This document shows, piece by piece, positions 23,581 through 34,976 of a DNA stretch of 64,000 nt. The position numbers and the translations under genes were made by a program. Numbering within the stretch: the stretch's first letter is position 1; the number at the start of each line of letters is the position of its first letter. The notes below the pieces were generated by a model. The model was given only the letters and a program-made list of their open reading frames with translations. It had not been told where the DNA came from and made no database searches. Location of the stretch: the NCBI GenBank assembly GCA_016802295.1, contig JAESIW010000064.1, positions 62,001 to 126,000 on the forward strand, given 5' to 3'. Source of the DNA: Brachionus rotundiformis. Taxonomy: Eukaryota > Rotifera > Eurotatoria > Ploima > Brachionidae.

Positions 23581-24685
23581 TTTTTATTTACTCAAGTTTT
23601 AATTTTATTCTGGCTTTAATTTTAAAATATACAATCAAATGTTATTTTATTTTTTTTTAACAATGTTTAAAAAGTATATAATTTAATTAGGTTTTAGTTA
23701 AAATTGAATTTATTGCACAAATTTTATTGTTTTGGGTATTTTATTGAAATAAATTTGATAGAAAGTATATCTAATTAAAACAAAAGGTTGAAAATTTAGA
23801 TTATTGACAATCAGTTAAATTGTCAATAATCTAAATTTATAAATTTTAAATTAGTGTTGTAAATTAAATTGACAATTTGACCAATTTGTTCAAATTGTTT
23901 GGATTTAAATTTGAAAAAACAAATTTGAATTTTGATTTGGCTTTAACAGTCTTAAATAGTAAAAGAATTCGATTAAAAAAAACAATTATTCAAAATAAAA
24001 ATAACAAAAAAATATTTCGAATTGATAAAAATTATTTTAAAATTATATTTAATTAAAAAAATTAAAAAATAATGTATTTTCTCTGATATTACTAATATTC
24101 AAATATTTATTAGTCTTTAAAAAATACTTCACACTGTTCCAAAAAAAATATTTTTTGTGAATTTTTTTAAGTTTAGTTTATTTTTACAATTTATTCACTT
24201 ATTTAAAAGATTTACGAGCAAATTTGAATTAATCGAATTATCTTAACCAAAAGTTATTTCAAGTATTTTTAAAATAATGATATTGAATTAAATCAAATTA
24301 AAATTCTAGTTTTAATTCAAATAATTTTTTGTTTAAATTCGATCTCGAGTTTAATTTTTATTTAGATTTAAATATAAAAATAAAATATAAGAATTAATTT
24401 CGAAATTTTTTTTACAACTCTCGAAATTTTATACATATTTACATTAGACTTTGGTGATTACAAAATACTATGTAATATATATGTCTACTCTGTTTAAACC
24501 GGTAATAAACAGCATAACCTTGACTCCATCCAATTAAACTCAATGTCCTCCTAGTTATTAATGTTATTTTAATAACAATTATTATAAATTATTTGATAGA
24601 TAATCAGACAAGGATCAAAATGATAAGATCTTTTTTTATTAGATTCGGTTGAACTCAAAAAAGCTTAAAAATAACTGGTAAAAGA
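23581..24685. other. 3' flank of the giant gene; AT-rich, with one strong hairpin
   Basis: Downstream of the stop there is an AATAAA at 23748-23753 that could serve as polyadenylation signal, then a perfect hairpin at 23792-23838. Beyond that I see only very AT-rich sequence without a gene. Confidence 0.5.
23792..23838. repeat. Perfect 20-bp inverted repeat with 7-nt loop
   Basis: AAATTTAGATTATTGACAAT (23792-23811) is followed by the loop CAGTTAA and its exact complement (23819-23838). It lies about 210 bp past the stop of the giant gene, close after a possible AATAAA. Confidence 0.85.
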
Positions 24686-24689
24686 ATTA

Positions 24690-24865
24690 ACTGCCCTTTT
24701 GATTTCTTTAGTCGGTATTTTACTAATCGGCTCTTGATTTCTTCTATAAATGTATTTCGATTCGAAAACTTATTGCAATTCATTCATGTAACCCCCTGCG
24801 TTCCAAAAATAAAAGTCGCATGGATTTAGGTCAGGCGAATTGGGTGTCCATTTGTCTTTTTTTAT
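24690..24865 (-). pseudogene. Tc1/mariner-type transposase relic
   Basis: The minus strand reads KWTPNSPDLNPCDFYFWN, the W-x-x-x-SPDLNPxDxxxW block around the third catalytic acidic residue of Tc1/mariner transposases, followed by a stop and a degenerate C-terminal part. I did not find the first two catalytic residues or terminal repeats, so this is a fragment. Confidence 0.65.
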
Positions 24866-25037
24866 AAATTTATGCAAAAAACAGCAATTTTTAGGAAATT
24901 TACCAAGTGGTCATTTTTTGGTGGTTTTTTAAAGATTTGTTACGAACGGAACATGATAGAGAAATGATCTATGGCTCATTTTAATCAGCATTAAATGACA
25001 TCAGAATATGTGTTTATCAAAAATTGGTAATAATCAA

Positions 25038-25068
25038 ACCTTCGAGGACCAAAAATGTCCTCGAAGGT
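25038..25068. repeat. GC-rich hairpin, 12-bp stem
   Basis: ACCTTCGAGGAC, loop CAAAAAT, GTCCTCGAAGGT: a perfect 12-bp stem that stands out in AT-rich surroundings. It lies near the transposase relic and may be part of that element. Confidence 0.8.
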
Positions 25069-25917
25069 CGATCAAGGTGATGTGGGCCGGTTTCCGTATA
25101 AATAGAGGTGGAAAGCTAATAACACCCATTTCTTAAACAAGGTGTTAGTTTATAAGTATAAAATTTTAGCCATTTTGGTTGACTGGAACATATTTTTTTT
25201 CTAGAAAACAAAAACGGTCATTTATTATTGAACACCCGTTTTGAAATATCAATATTAAATCAATATTAAAGATATATGGTAGTCTTTAGGTCAATTTTTT
25301 TTTAAAACCAATTTCAAAGTTTAAGTTTATATGCTTAAATTAAAGCTAATTAGCTGAGCTTTTATTTTATAAAATTTCAAGATTTTTGGATGAAAAAATC
25401 ACTAGATTTTATCGAAAACAAACCCACACCGGCCTTTTTTGATATTGTCTTAATTAATAAAATAAATAAATAAAGCAAAAAATTTATCCTTTATTGTTAA
25501 TTAAAAATAGTAGCAGCCATTAAAGAATATTATATTGTTTTATTGCAGCGCAAAATCTGATAACAGATTATATGCAAAAAATAAAATTATAAAGAAAAAG
25601 AAAAATGTTCGATTCATAGCTATTAAATAAAATTATTCTGGAGGTATAAGGAGGTATAAAAAAATAAATGCAGCTTTTTTTCAATTCTTTACATTAGTTA
25701 CTCAAAAAAAGTCTTTTTGTTCACGAGCCTTTTTTAATTATCTCAAACATGTAGTCTACTTGATGTTTAGCGCGGAAAATTTAATTAGTTTATTAAAAAA
25801 AGTCTAACAATCTTAATAAAACATTTTTTTAAATTAACTAATAAATAGTGAAAAATAAAATTTTTTATTTTTTAGTTGAGTTGAAGACATTAAAGAAAAA
25901 AATTTACTTATGATTAA

Positions 25918-26517
25918 TCAGACACCTGAGTTGTAAATTTTTAATGGCTTTTGTTTCTGGGATTTATTAATTTGTGAGGTAAAATTTTTAATCGAGATAA
26001 AAAAGAAAAAAAAGCTGACCATTAATTCAAATGTTGATACTGAAAGTGAAGAATAATACAAATTTTTTGAGCATGAAAATAGATTTTTCTTATAATTGTT
26101 ATATATCATTTGATCATTAGTCGACAGAACAATAAATAAACCAAAAATAGACCATACAATCATTAGTACACTCATTTGAAGTATTCGATCAATTTTAAAC
26201 AATCTCCTAATAAATAGAAATAATCCAAATATAAATAAAATGAATGAGTTAAGCAGTGTCCAAATTGGTATTTGATGGTTAATTGGACAGTTGTCTAAAT
26301 TGTACAAGCTTGTCCAGGCTGTATATAGTGGTAATAAAATAAAAAATAATCCTGTTAAAATTACAAAACAAGCATCTGATAAGGAAGAAGGTATTTTCCA
26401 ATTTGTTAACAAATCTAATTTTTTAAAAAATGCTGAATTTTGCCTTGCTTTTCTTCTTTCATAATCTTTTATTGCTTTATCAGCTTGAGAAGAAGTGCAT
26501 GGTCTGGCAAAGTCCAT
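25918..26517 (-). CDS. TMEM272-like four-pass membrane protein
   Basis: Single-exon reading frame of 199 codons. After a charged N-terminus (about 45 residues) come four hydrophobic segments, near residues 45-68, 85-103, 114-132 and 158-176. The stretch NLDNCPINHQIPIWTLLN between the first two corresponds to NDCPANISIPLWLI in the gene at 34018-34736, so the two are members of one family. The Cys-Pro plus IPIW/IPLW pattern and four-pass layout are those of TMEM272-like proteins, whose function is not known to me. There is no PPxY motif in the N-terminal part of this copy. It lies about 260 bp past the end of the SLC13 gene, same strand. Confidence 0.65.
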   Translation of the reverse strand: MDFARPCTSSQADKAIKDYERRKARQNSAFFKKLDLLTNWKIPSSLSDACFVILTGLFFILLPLYTAWTSLYNLDNCPINHQIPIWTLLNSFILFIFGLFLFIRRLFKIDRILQMSVLMIVWSIFGLFIVLSTNDQMIYNNYKKNLFSCSKNLYYSSLSVSTFELMVSFFFFFISIKNFTSQINKSQKQKPLKIYNSGV

Positions 26518-26776
26518 TTTTTTAAAATTAAATATTCAAACAAAACTCTTAAAAAAATAAATAATTTTTTTATTTAAAAAAAAAATTAAAAATTATTTGG
26601 TTTCTAATTAAAATCCTAGTAATTTAGAAAATAGCTCTTTAACATAGCACTTGTCGATAACAAAAATAATAATTTTAACAAATATATCTATATCTTTATA
26701 TTCTTATTCACAATATAAATTACTAAATTAAAAAATTTTCATTACGGATAATGTAGAAATAGCTAAAATGCATCAT

Positions 26777-29700
26777 TCAAAAAATACTAGTTGTTGTTGT
26801 ATTTAAATTGGTATTTAAATTGAGTGATAATAGCGAGTTATTGTGCAAAAATTGATACCATGTTGAACTGAATAGAAAGATAACCAATATTCCTACGATC
26901 TTCAAAATTCCTCCACTAATCAACTAAAATTTAATTCAATTAAAAATTATTTTAAATACTAATTTTTAGAATCAAATTACCATGTCTTTGGTTTTCACAT
27001 GTCCATTGGCAAATACTATTGAATTTGTGGGAGTTGCTATTGGAAGCATAAACGAAAAGTTAATCGCCATCACTGTATGCATCATTAGATAAAGAGGATC
27101 GATGCTGTTATTTTTACCCTTAAAAAAATTTAATAATTAAAATTTATTTATAAATTTATAATCAAATGAAGGTAAATCTTTTATTTAGACAAAAAAGTCT
27201 AAGGTAGCCTCTAAATGATCATTTTGAAAATATATCAAAGTTTAAATCTACTTCATTTTCTCTTTTGAATCAAAAAAAATGTTTGTCCAACTAATACATA
27301 TTTCATTCACAATTTTGTTTGTTTATTAATTTAGATCAATTTAGAAAATTTTATAATAAATATCTCGTATTTGTAATAAAATGGAATAAAATTAGTTAGA
27401 TTTTTTAAGAATCTTTTTTGAAACTTTTTTGTATCAAATAAAAGCTACTTTAATGATTAAATAAACAGTTAAGCTTAATTGACCTTTTTTCCAAGTTTGC
27501 TAGAAAAAGGAAATATTTTCCTTTAGCTTAAAGTTAAAACAAACAAAATTTGAATTGAACTATGATTTATATGATTAGTTTTGTTTCGCTTGACTTGACT
27601 TATGACTTGTGACCAGACTTTTAAGTCGAAGTTCTGACTTGACTTAAATTTTTTTTCTAAGATTTTACATTTAAATTTTCATTAAAAACGAAAAATTAAT
27701 AAAAAAAACTCGGTTTTAGACGAGTTGGAAAATTTTTTTTGAATTTTTTAAAAAAGTCATTGACTTGGCTTGACTCTGGTAAACAGATTGTTGAATTGAA
27801 TGGGAAACTCAATTTTGTTTAACAAAAGGAAAAAGTCGACAAAAAAAATTAAACATTTAATTCTTTCGATATAAATTGTATTTTTTAATTATTATTAATT
27901 TATTTAATTGTAATTTTAGTAAATTAATTGTATTTTTTTATAAATTTTAAATTTGGCATGTTTTGTAAAAAAATTTAACTAAGCATTAATTATTATTTTT
28001 TGATATTGTTGAATAAAAAAAAAGAAAAACTTACCAGTGAATTAACGATTGGCAACAAAATAGATGACATGGAAAAATTGCAAGTAAACTCTGTGCCAAT
28101 TTCGCTTAAAATTACGATGATGCCAAGAGCTAATTCTTTTTTCAAGCCCGGCATTATGTTTTGCAACAATGAGCCGATAGTATTCGACAATTTGGATTTC
28201 TTTTATATTTTTTAATTATTAATGACAAATAAAATATTTCTCAATAATTTACCTCGAACCCTTTAGATAAGGCAAAGCTACCACCAGCAAATAAAAGAAT
28301 ATTCCACGGAAAAGACTGGTTTATTATTTTCCAATCGATTAAGCCTTTATATTCTTTTCCTTTGAAAATGTTCTCTTTGGGCCAAATTGTCACAAAGATT
28401 AAAACTAGTATCGCTGGAGTAGTATCTGTCACATATCTAAGCAGTTAAAAAAAAATTTAAAATATTAATAAATTATTTCCAGATAAAATTAATTAATTTC
28501 AAGTATAAGTCAAATTAAATTGATATTAATGATCAAATTTTTGCATGTTCTAAAATTAATAATGATAAAAGGCTTCAAACAAAATTTAAATTGGAAAATT
28601 TATACCAGAAATTTATTTTTTCACCATTGAATACTAATAATATATAAATAATTTTTTATGTTATGCCAAAATTTTACAGAAATATATAGTTTTGCATGAT
28701 ACTTGGTAATTTTTAAAAATAGAATCTGATTTAAAAATATGCCTTTAAATCTAATTAAAACCCTCTTTTAATAATAATTGTTGAGCATGATAATTAAAAT
28801 TTTGTCATTAAATTCAAATTGCTTATTATCTAAGCTTTTTTGATTCTAAATATAAAATAAATTTCAATTACCCTTTTGGAAAAATATAGGACCAGCCTTT
28901 GATCCAATAAATATCCCTAGTGAGCCATAGCAAGACTAGAATAATAAAAAAAGCTCCAATGCTCTTTTGTTCCCAATTCAAAGAGCCGAATTCGGTATAC
29001 TTGGCTCTAATTGCTCTCTTCAAAGGTTCTCTTTCGATTATTTGCTCCGAATGAATCGATTTGCGTGAAAACTCTTTTGGAATAAAAAGCAAACATAGGA
29101 CTATCCAAGCAGACACTAACATGGTGAATGTGAATGGAAGAGAATAGAGGAAAAAGGATAGAAAATTTATGTTATTGTCAGGAAAATGCTCGTCCAAAAA
29201 GCCCTTGAGCAAAATGTTTGGTGGCGAGGCTATCAGACTACCAGAGCCTCCAATTGAAGACGAAAAACATACTCCAAGAGAAAAGGCCTTTAAGATTTTG
29301 TTATTTTCTTTTGAATATTCATTGCTTGACTCGACCTCGGAGTTTTCTTCGAACAGGGTCTCATTTGAAGGCTCTTGACCTTCTGCAAAGTCTATTCTCT
29401 CGACAGACTTACCAATTCCAAAAGATACTTTGAAATATAAATTATAGATTAATTTATGTTTAAATTCTAAAACAAAAAGCTACCTAATTGACGAGACTTT
29501 TTTATTTCAGCAGTAACTGCTTCATTCACTTGGATCAAGTATTTGGCTATTTCCAGAGTGATCGGGTACATCATCATGCAAACAGATGCATTGTTTGAGA
29601 TCCAAATGGACAAAAACCATGTTATACACATAATACCCAATAAGAGGAACTTTGGATTTGAACCAAACATAAGAATAATTTTGATCGAGAGGCGCTCATT

Positions 29701-30141
29701 GAGTCCGCTTGATCTTATTGACTGGGTTAGGACAATTACTTTTAGAATAGAAAATTATTTTGCTTAGAAAAATAAAGTTTGGTTGGAAATTATCTACCTG
29801 CCAAAAAGAGCATCAAAATGTCCTGAATGTAGAAGGAAGTTACTTCACGTGACGCCATTATGCCAAAAAGCGGAAAAAACAAAATCGGCAATAGACTAGT
29901 TGCTGCCATAGGGATAGTTTCTAGTAGCCAAAATAGAGACATTATAATCATTACATAAGCACAATAGGATTGCTATTTTGATAATTATTAATTAAATTTT
30001 TTCTATTTAAAATATTTGGTTTACCTTGTCTCCTATTGATAATGGTAGTATTAAAGTAAAAATTGGAATGCATATGGCTTGAATTAGTTTAGAATAGGGC
30101 CGAATTTTTCTCTTGTATATTGAACCTATACTGTTAAGCAT
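26777..30141 (-). CDS. SLC13-family sodium/carboxylate-sulfate cotransporter
   Basis: Complete gene, 8 exons in transcription order: 30141-30025, 29972-29798, 29738-29484, 29427-28872, 28436-28253, 28199-28035, 27118-26981, 26923-26777; 578 codons plus stop, the usual family length. Diagnostic blocks: SLFWLLETIPMAATSLLP near the N-terminus, LSIWISNNASVCMMMYPI (first Na+/substrate motif), SIGGSGSLIASPPNILL, TEFTCNFSMSSILLPI (second motif) and FSFMLPIATPTNSIVF near the C-terminus. SLC13 proteins bring dicarboxylates, citrate or sulfate into cells with sodium. The SNT motifs are altered: SNN in the first and CNF in the second. The substrate cannot be decided from this. A splice-acceptor-like TTTTATTTTAG lies six bases before the ATG. 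Confidence 0.9.
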
Positions 30142-32360
30142 TTTGATCTAAAATAAAATTGATAATATATTTAGAAAATAAATGAAAATTTCACTAGAAA
30201 TTATTATTTTGAGATTCAATGGAAAGTAAGTAGGAGTAAAATATTTAATGCAAAATATTGCATCATTATAATTTACGCCAATATCGGGTAATAAAATTTA
30301 AGGGGAATCGTTGGATCTACGTAAACGACTGATTTTAATAATATTAAAATAAATCATATGATTACATGTAAGTAAATATTTGATCAAAATTTTTATTTTT
30401 TTTTTAAATCTTGATCAAATTTATAGGTGTTTAGATAAAAATAGTTCAATTTTTAAACTTAATGTTGTCCAGGTAAAAATTATTTTATTTTTTTGTTTAA
30501 AAATTCGGTCAAATATCACAGTAAAAAAAAATAAAAAAATATTTTTTGACAAAATTCTAGTCGTGTTTAATATGACTATGAAAAAAACTCAACCTTAAAT
30601 TAAAATTTATGCTAAGCTATTTTGTTTAATAAGCTCCAAGGCATTTAAGATGCCATGAATACTAATGAATTTTTGAAAAAATATAATCTAATTCTTTTCG
30701 ATGGTCTTGGGGTCCAAAGAAAAAGTTTAATTGGCACTTGACCACCTAAAGTTGTCTTTATCCAAAATAAAAATCTAAAGAAAATTTTAATTTAATTTGA
30801 GTAGATTTATTATTTAAAAGTCTTTTTGAAAGTGAAATTTGAGAAAATCAAAGTTTATATTTTAAATTCGTATAAATGAAATAATTATCTTGACGAGTTT
30901 TGAATATTTGTTATCTATTTTGTTTAAATTTTTGTCTAAAGTTAAAAAAACGTGATAATAAAATTGGAAAGGATCAATTTTAAAGTTAATAAGGAATCAT
31001 ACAATTAATCATTATAAATTTATCAAAAAAATAGAAATTCCAAAAAAACATTATGTCTAAAAATAATATAAATATTAAACTAATTAATTCTGAGGAATTT
31101 TGTTAATTTTGATTTGAAAATTAATTGAATTGTCATCTTCAACATCAGTTTGAACCACCGATCACTTGATGATCAACTGATTTAGTAATGAACTAATATT
31201 TTTTCTATCAAATGTTTGCGCATATTTAGATAGATAAAAAAATATACTCTGCGATAAATACATTCTTTATTTATGTGATAAAATTTTAATTTTTTTCAAA
31301 ATAATTAGTTTTGTTTAAAATAAAAAAATTCAAATCCACTAAAACCTTTTCTATTTGCTAAATAAACTAGACTGAATATGATAGTTTCGTAATTTTTAAA
31401 TTTTTGCAAATCCTTTAAATACATTTAATTAAAAATATTATAATTTAATTTTTAAATTCTATAAAAGTCTTCTTTGTACTTTTAAATATATTTTTTCTAA
31501 TTCATTTATCTCATTTAATGCTATCTTAAAATCATTCTTATTGTTAATTAATTAAAATATCTTCCTACAGATAGAATATCGCTAAAAATGTATTAGACAT
31601 TCGACTTTTAGAAGAAACCAAAGAAATTTTTTGGTGAAAATTAATTTTTTAAATTTTATACCATATAGATTCAAGTCATAGATCCAAATAAAGCCTCAAA
31701 ATGGATGTTAAATAAATTAGGTATTTAACTGGATTGACAGAATTGAATCATTGAATCATGAATCAATGCCCAAAAAAAATATTGATAAAACCGAAATGTG
31801 ATGACATATGAAGAAGCGAAAGTAGGAAATCAATGGTAATAAACCTATGCTCCAAAAGGAGTGAATAGGAAAAAAAAGTTTTAGCAAAATGTATTTTGTT
31901 GGGTACAAGAAGAGTCTGTTCTTGTTCCTGTTCTTAGTTTTCTATATTTACAATATTCCAGAAAATTTAATTCCATAATGTATTTTGAAGATAGTAGAAA
32001 TCATGAATCATGATATTAAATTTTTGTGTTGGTCGAACCAGTCAGAGATAGATCTAAAATGAAATAAGTGTAGGCTAAACCAATTTTTTGCTGAACCCAT
32101 TCGAGAATTTCAATGTCCTTTCGTTGGTAAGGATTTCAAGTAGCTGACGTAAGGACATTCTTTCGTTGTCTTGGATAGTCTATGGCCATTGATTGATGGT
32201 GATTGATTTTTCATAATGCGTCACTACAAATCTTTCTTCGATCAAGATCATTTACCAATGGATTGATCACTCAGACAATTTGTCAAGTTCCTGTTGTAGA
32301 TTTCTCGTACCATCGCTTCACGGATCTCAATATTTTAATTTTTTCACCATAAAGTTTACA
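30142..32360. other. Intergenic DNA, no gene recognised
   Basis: AT-rich sequence with short random frames only. About 31800-31880 faintly resembles 63760-63840 (shared blocks such as CCTATG-TCC-AAAGGA), which may be an old dispersed repeat. Confidence 0.45.
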
Positions 32361-32364
32361 AAGA

Positions 32365-33420
32365 AAAGGAAGAAGATGTATTGATCAGATATTCGCACTG
32401 CGTAACATCGTGGAACAGTGTATTGAATGGAACGCACCCCTTATTGTCAACTTCATCGATTTTAGGAAGGCATTTGATAGTGTTCACAGAGAAACCCTGT
32501 GGGCCGTGCTTAGATCGTACGGCATCCCGTAAAATCGTAAATATTATAAAGCTATTTTATGATAATTTTGAGTGCAACGTGATCCTGCAGGAGGGTACAT
32601 TAGAATACTTCGAAATTAAGACAATCAGGGATGCATTCTTTCTCGATTACTTTTCTTGACCCTCATCGACTTTGCAATGAGGAGAAGCCATATGAGGGAA
32701 AAGACCGAGAAGCTGAAACGCAACACTGATATGTTGGCCTAGAGATAAACACTCGAAAAACAGAAGTTATAGACATAAACAAAAAACAAAAAACTCAATG
32801 CACCAATTTCTGTTGGAGACGAAAATCTTAAATGCGTCGACAGATTTACATACCTAGGAAGCGTGAAGCAAAAATGGTGGCTCCAAAGAAGACATTCGAA
32901 ACAGATTAACGAAGGCCAGAACTGCTTTCTTCAAATTAAGGCATATGTGAAAATCGTCATTCCTTCGACTGAGGACTAAATTGCATCTTTATAGTAGTCT
33001 GGTCAAATCTCTATTGTTATATGGATCTGAATGCTGGAGAATGACTGACAGTGATCTTCAAAAGATCGAAGTATTCTATAACAATTGCCTACGAAAAATT
33101 TTAAGAATCTTCTATCCGAAAGTTATTACAAGTGAGGAGCTGTACAACAGATCAAAGTCCGAGCCAATCGGCAACAATATACGCAGAAGACGACTTAAGT
33201 GGCTTGGTAATGTTTTTAGAATACCAACAGACAGAATTCCTAGAGTTGCACTATTTAGGACACCTCAAGGAAAGAGAAATGCTGGAAGACCTAAGATGAC
33301 CAGCTGGAGAACAGTTGAAAGAGACGAAACTCACATGGGGATAAGCAGAAATTGTCGCTAAGGATAGGGTAGAATGGAGGGGACGTGTGGACGCCTTATG
33401 CTCGTTGCTCTCTGTTACTA
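32365..33420 (+). mobile_element. RTE-like LINE fragment (reverse transcriptase, 3' half)
   Basis: Plus-strand reading gives RRCIDQIFALRNIVEQ, VNFIDFRKAFDSVHRETLW (the FxDxxKAFD box with the first catalytic Asp) and LRSYGIP, then after frameshifts FTYLGSV, KLHLYSSLVKSLLLYGSECW, RRRLKWLGNVFRIP, RVALFRTPQGKRNAGRPKM and VEWRGRVDALCS. The RT core between about 32620 and 32820 is deleted or scrambled. Same family as the intron copy at 9250-9990 but in the opposite orientation. Not functional. It lies between the SLC13 gene and the second TMEM272-like gene. Confidence 0.85.
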
Positions 33421-34017
33421 AGAAACGACCAGTTTATGACCACTATCCAAATTTCGTAGATTTTCAGCTTTAAGAAAATAAGATTTTTAAGTGTGGTAAA
33501 CAATCTAAAGTTAACTTAGAAAAGGTTTCTCTAAATTAACAAACAACCATAAGGTCCAAAAAAAAGGAAAATTTATCAAAACCAAGAGAGCTCACTGTAT
33601 CCACTCGGATTAAGTATCAATCAATGGTTTAAGTGATAAGTCTATGTAACTAAAAGGATTGTGACTTAAATAGTTATCATCAAAAATCAGTTTATAAATA
33701 TTTAGCTAGATATTTCAAAATTAAAAATCATTTATCATCTAATTATTGATAAGATTTTCAGATTTTTTTTTAAAGTCATAAATAAAAATTTTTAATCAAT
33801 GCTGCAATTACATTCTAAATAGATGGTTGATGATGCCAGAATCTTTAAATATCAGATAAACATCCTAATCATGAAATGATATTCTCATCTTTTCAAATAC
33901 TTGTTTAAAAAATTTAGCAATTTATTTTCAAATACAAATTTTATTTTACATGAAATAAAAATTTAATTAAAAAAATTATATATAATTAACTGTGTTATTA
34001 TTTTATGTAATTAAATT

Positions 34018-34736
34018 TTATTTTTTTGAAAAAAAAATCGCTACAATGATGGTCAAAACAAAAAATGCGATTAGTACCCAAATACTTGTTATTGACCAAA
34101 AAGCAACATTAAAACAAATTCGATTGCAATAATATCTACTTTCTTTTGGATTGAAACCTATTTGACCCTTGGACCCGTAGATCCAGATACTTCCACGCAC
34201 TAACCAAGAAATCAAAAATACTGCCAAAACACTTGTCATTAGGGAACAGTCGAAATACTTGAAAAAAACAATACTGACAACTAAAAGAATAGTAAAAATG
34301 CCTGCTATAATTAACCATAATGGAATAGAAATATTTGCTGGACAATCATTTCGGTATGAAATACCAACTGCTATTTGCAATATGGGCATTAATATTAAGA
34401 ATAAACAAAACAAAATAGATGCAAAAATACTATTTAGCTTCTGTGTACCTTAAAATAACAAAAATCAAGACTCAATTTGAGTTTGCCAAATTTGATACCT
34501 GGCGAATGGTCTATTGTATTGTTCCGTACTGTGTTGCGAATAGTGCGATGTGCATTCCGAACTCTATCATATAATGACTCATATGTTGGTGGTTGATTTA
34601 CGCTTTGCACAATATCAGGATGCTTGATTACATAGTCATAACTTGGTGGAGCGGGTGTTGAGCTATTATTGCTATCTACCGTAAATGATATGCTGGTAAG
34701 AATAGGTTCGTTGTGATTTCTGGAATCTCCATGCAT
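34018..34736 (-). CDS. TMEM272-like four-pass membrane protein with PPxY motifs
   Basis: Two exons: 34736-34499 and 34448-34018, with a 50-bp intron in phase 1; 222 codons plus stop. The N-terminal 80 residues are hydrophilic and contain PPSYDYV and PPTYESLYDRV, PPxY motifs of the kind bound by WW domains of Nedd4-type ubiquitin ligases. Four hydrophobic segments follow, with CPANISIPLWLI between the first and second, as in the paralogue at 25918-26517. TMEM272-like assignment rests on that pattern. A TAAAAATTAG acceptor-like sequence lies 8 bases before the ATG. Confidence 0.75.
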
Positions 34737-34976
34737 ATTTGAATCTAATTTTTACAAAATTTTTGCGAATTAAAATTTTTGTGTTTATTTATAAAATTAG
34801 GATTTATTATTACTAAATTAAAAATAGATTTAGGAAAAAAGAAACAAAACGAAACATGTGGACATGCACCTAGAATTATTATGTCTTTTGATTTTGATTA
34901 ATAATTTTTTTAAAAAAGATAAGATTATTTTTATTATAAAAATTATTATGTAAAATATTATCTCTTATTATATAAA

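Noticed and set aside
28000..29767. Plus-strand open frames at 28000-28215, 29169-29433 and 29543-29767
   Set aside because: All are antisense to confirmed exons of the SLC13 gene.
32381..32659. 92-codon plus-strand open frame
   Set aside because: It is the wrong frame of the LINE reverse transcriptase; the neighbouring frame carries the FRKAFDSVHRETLW motif.
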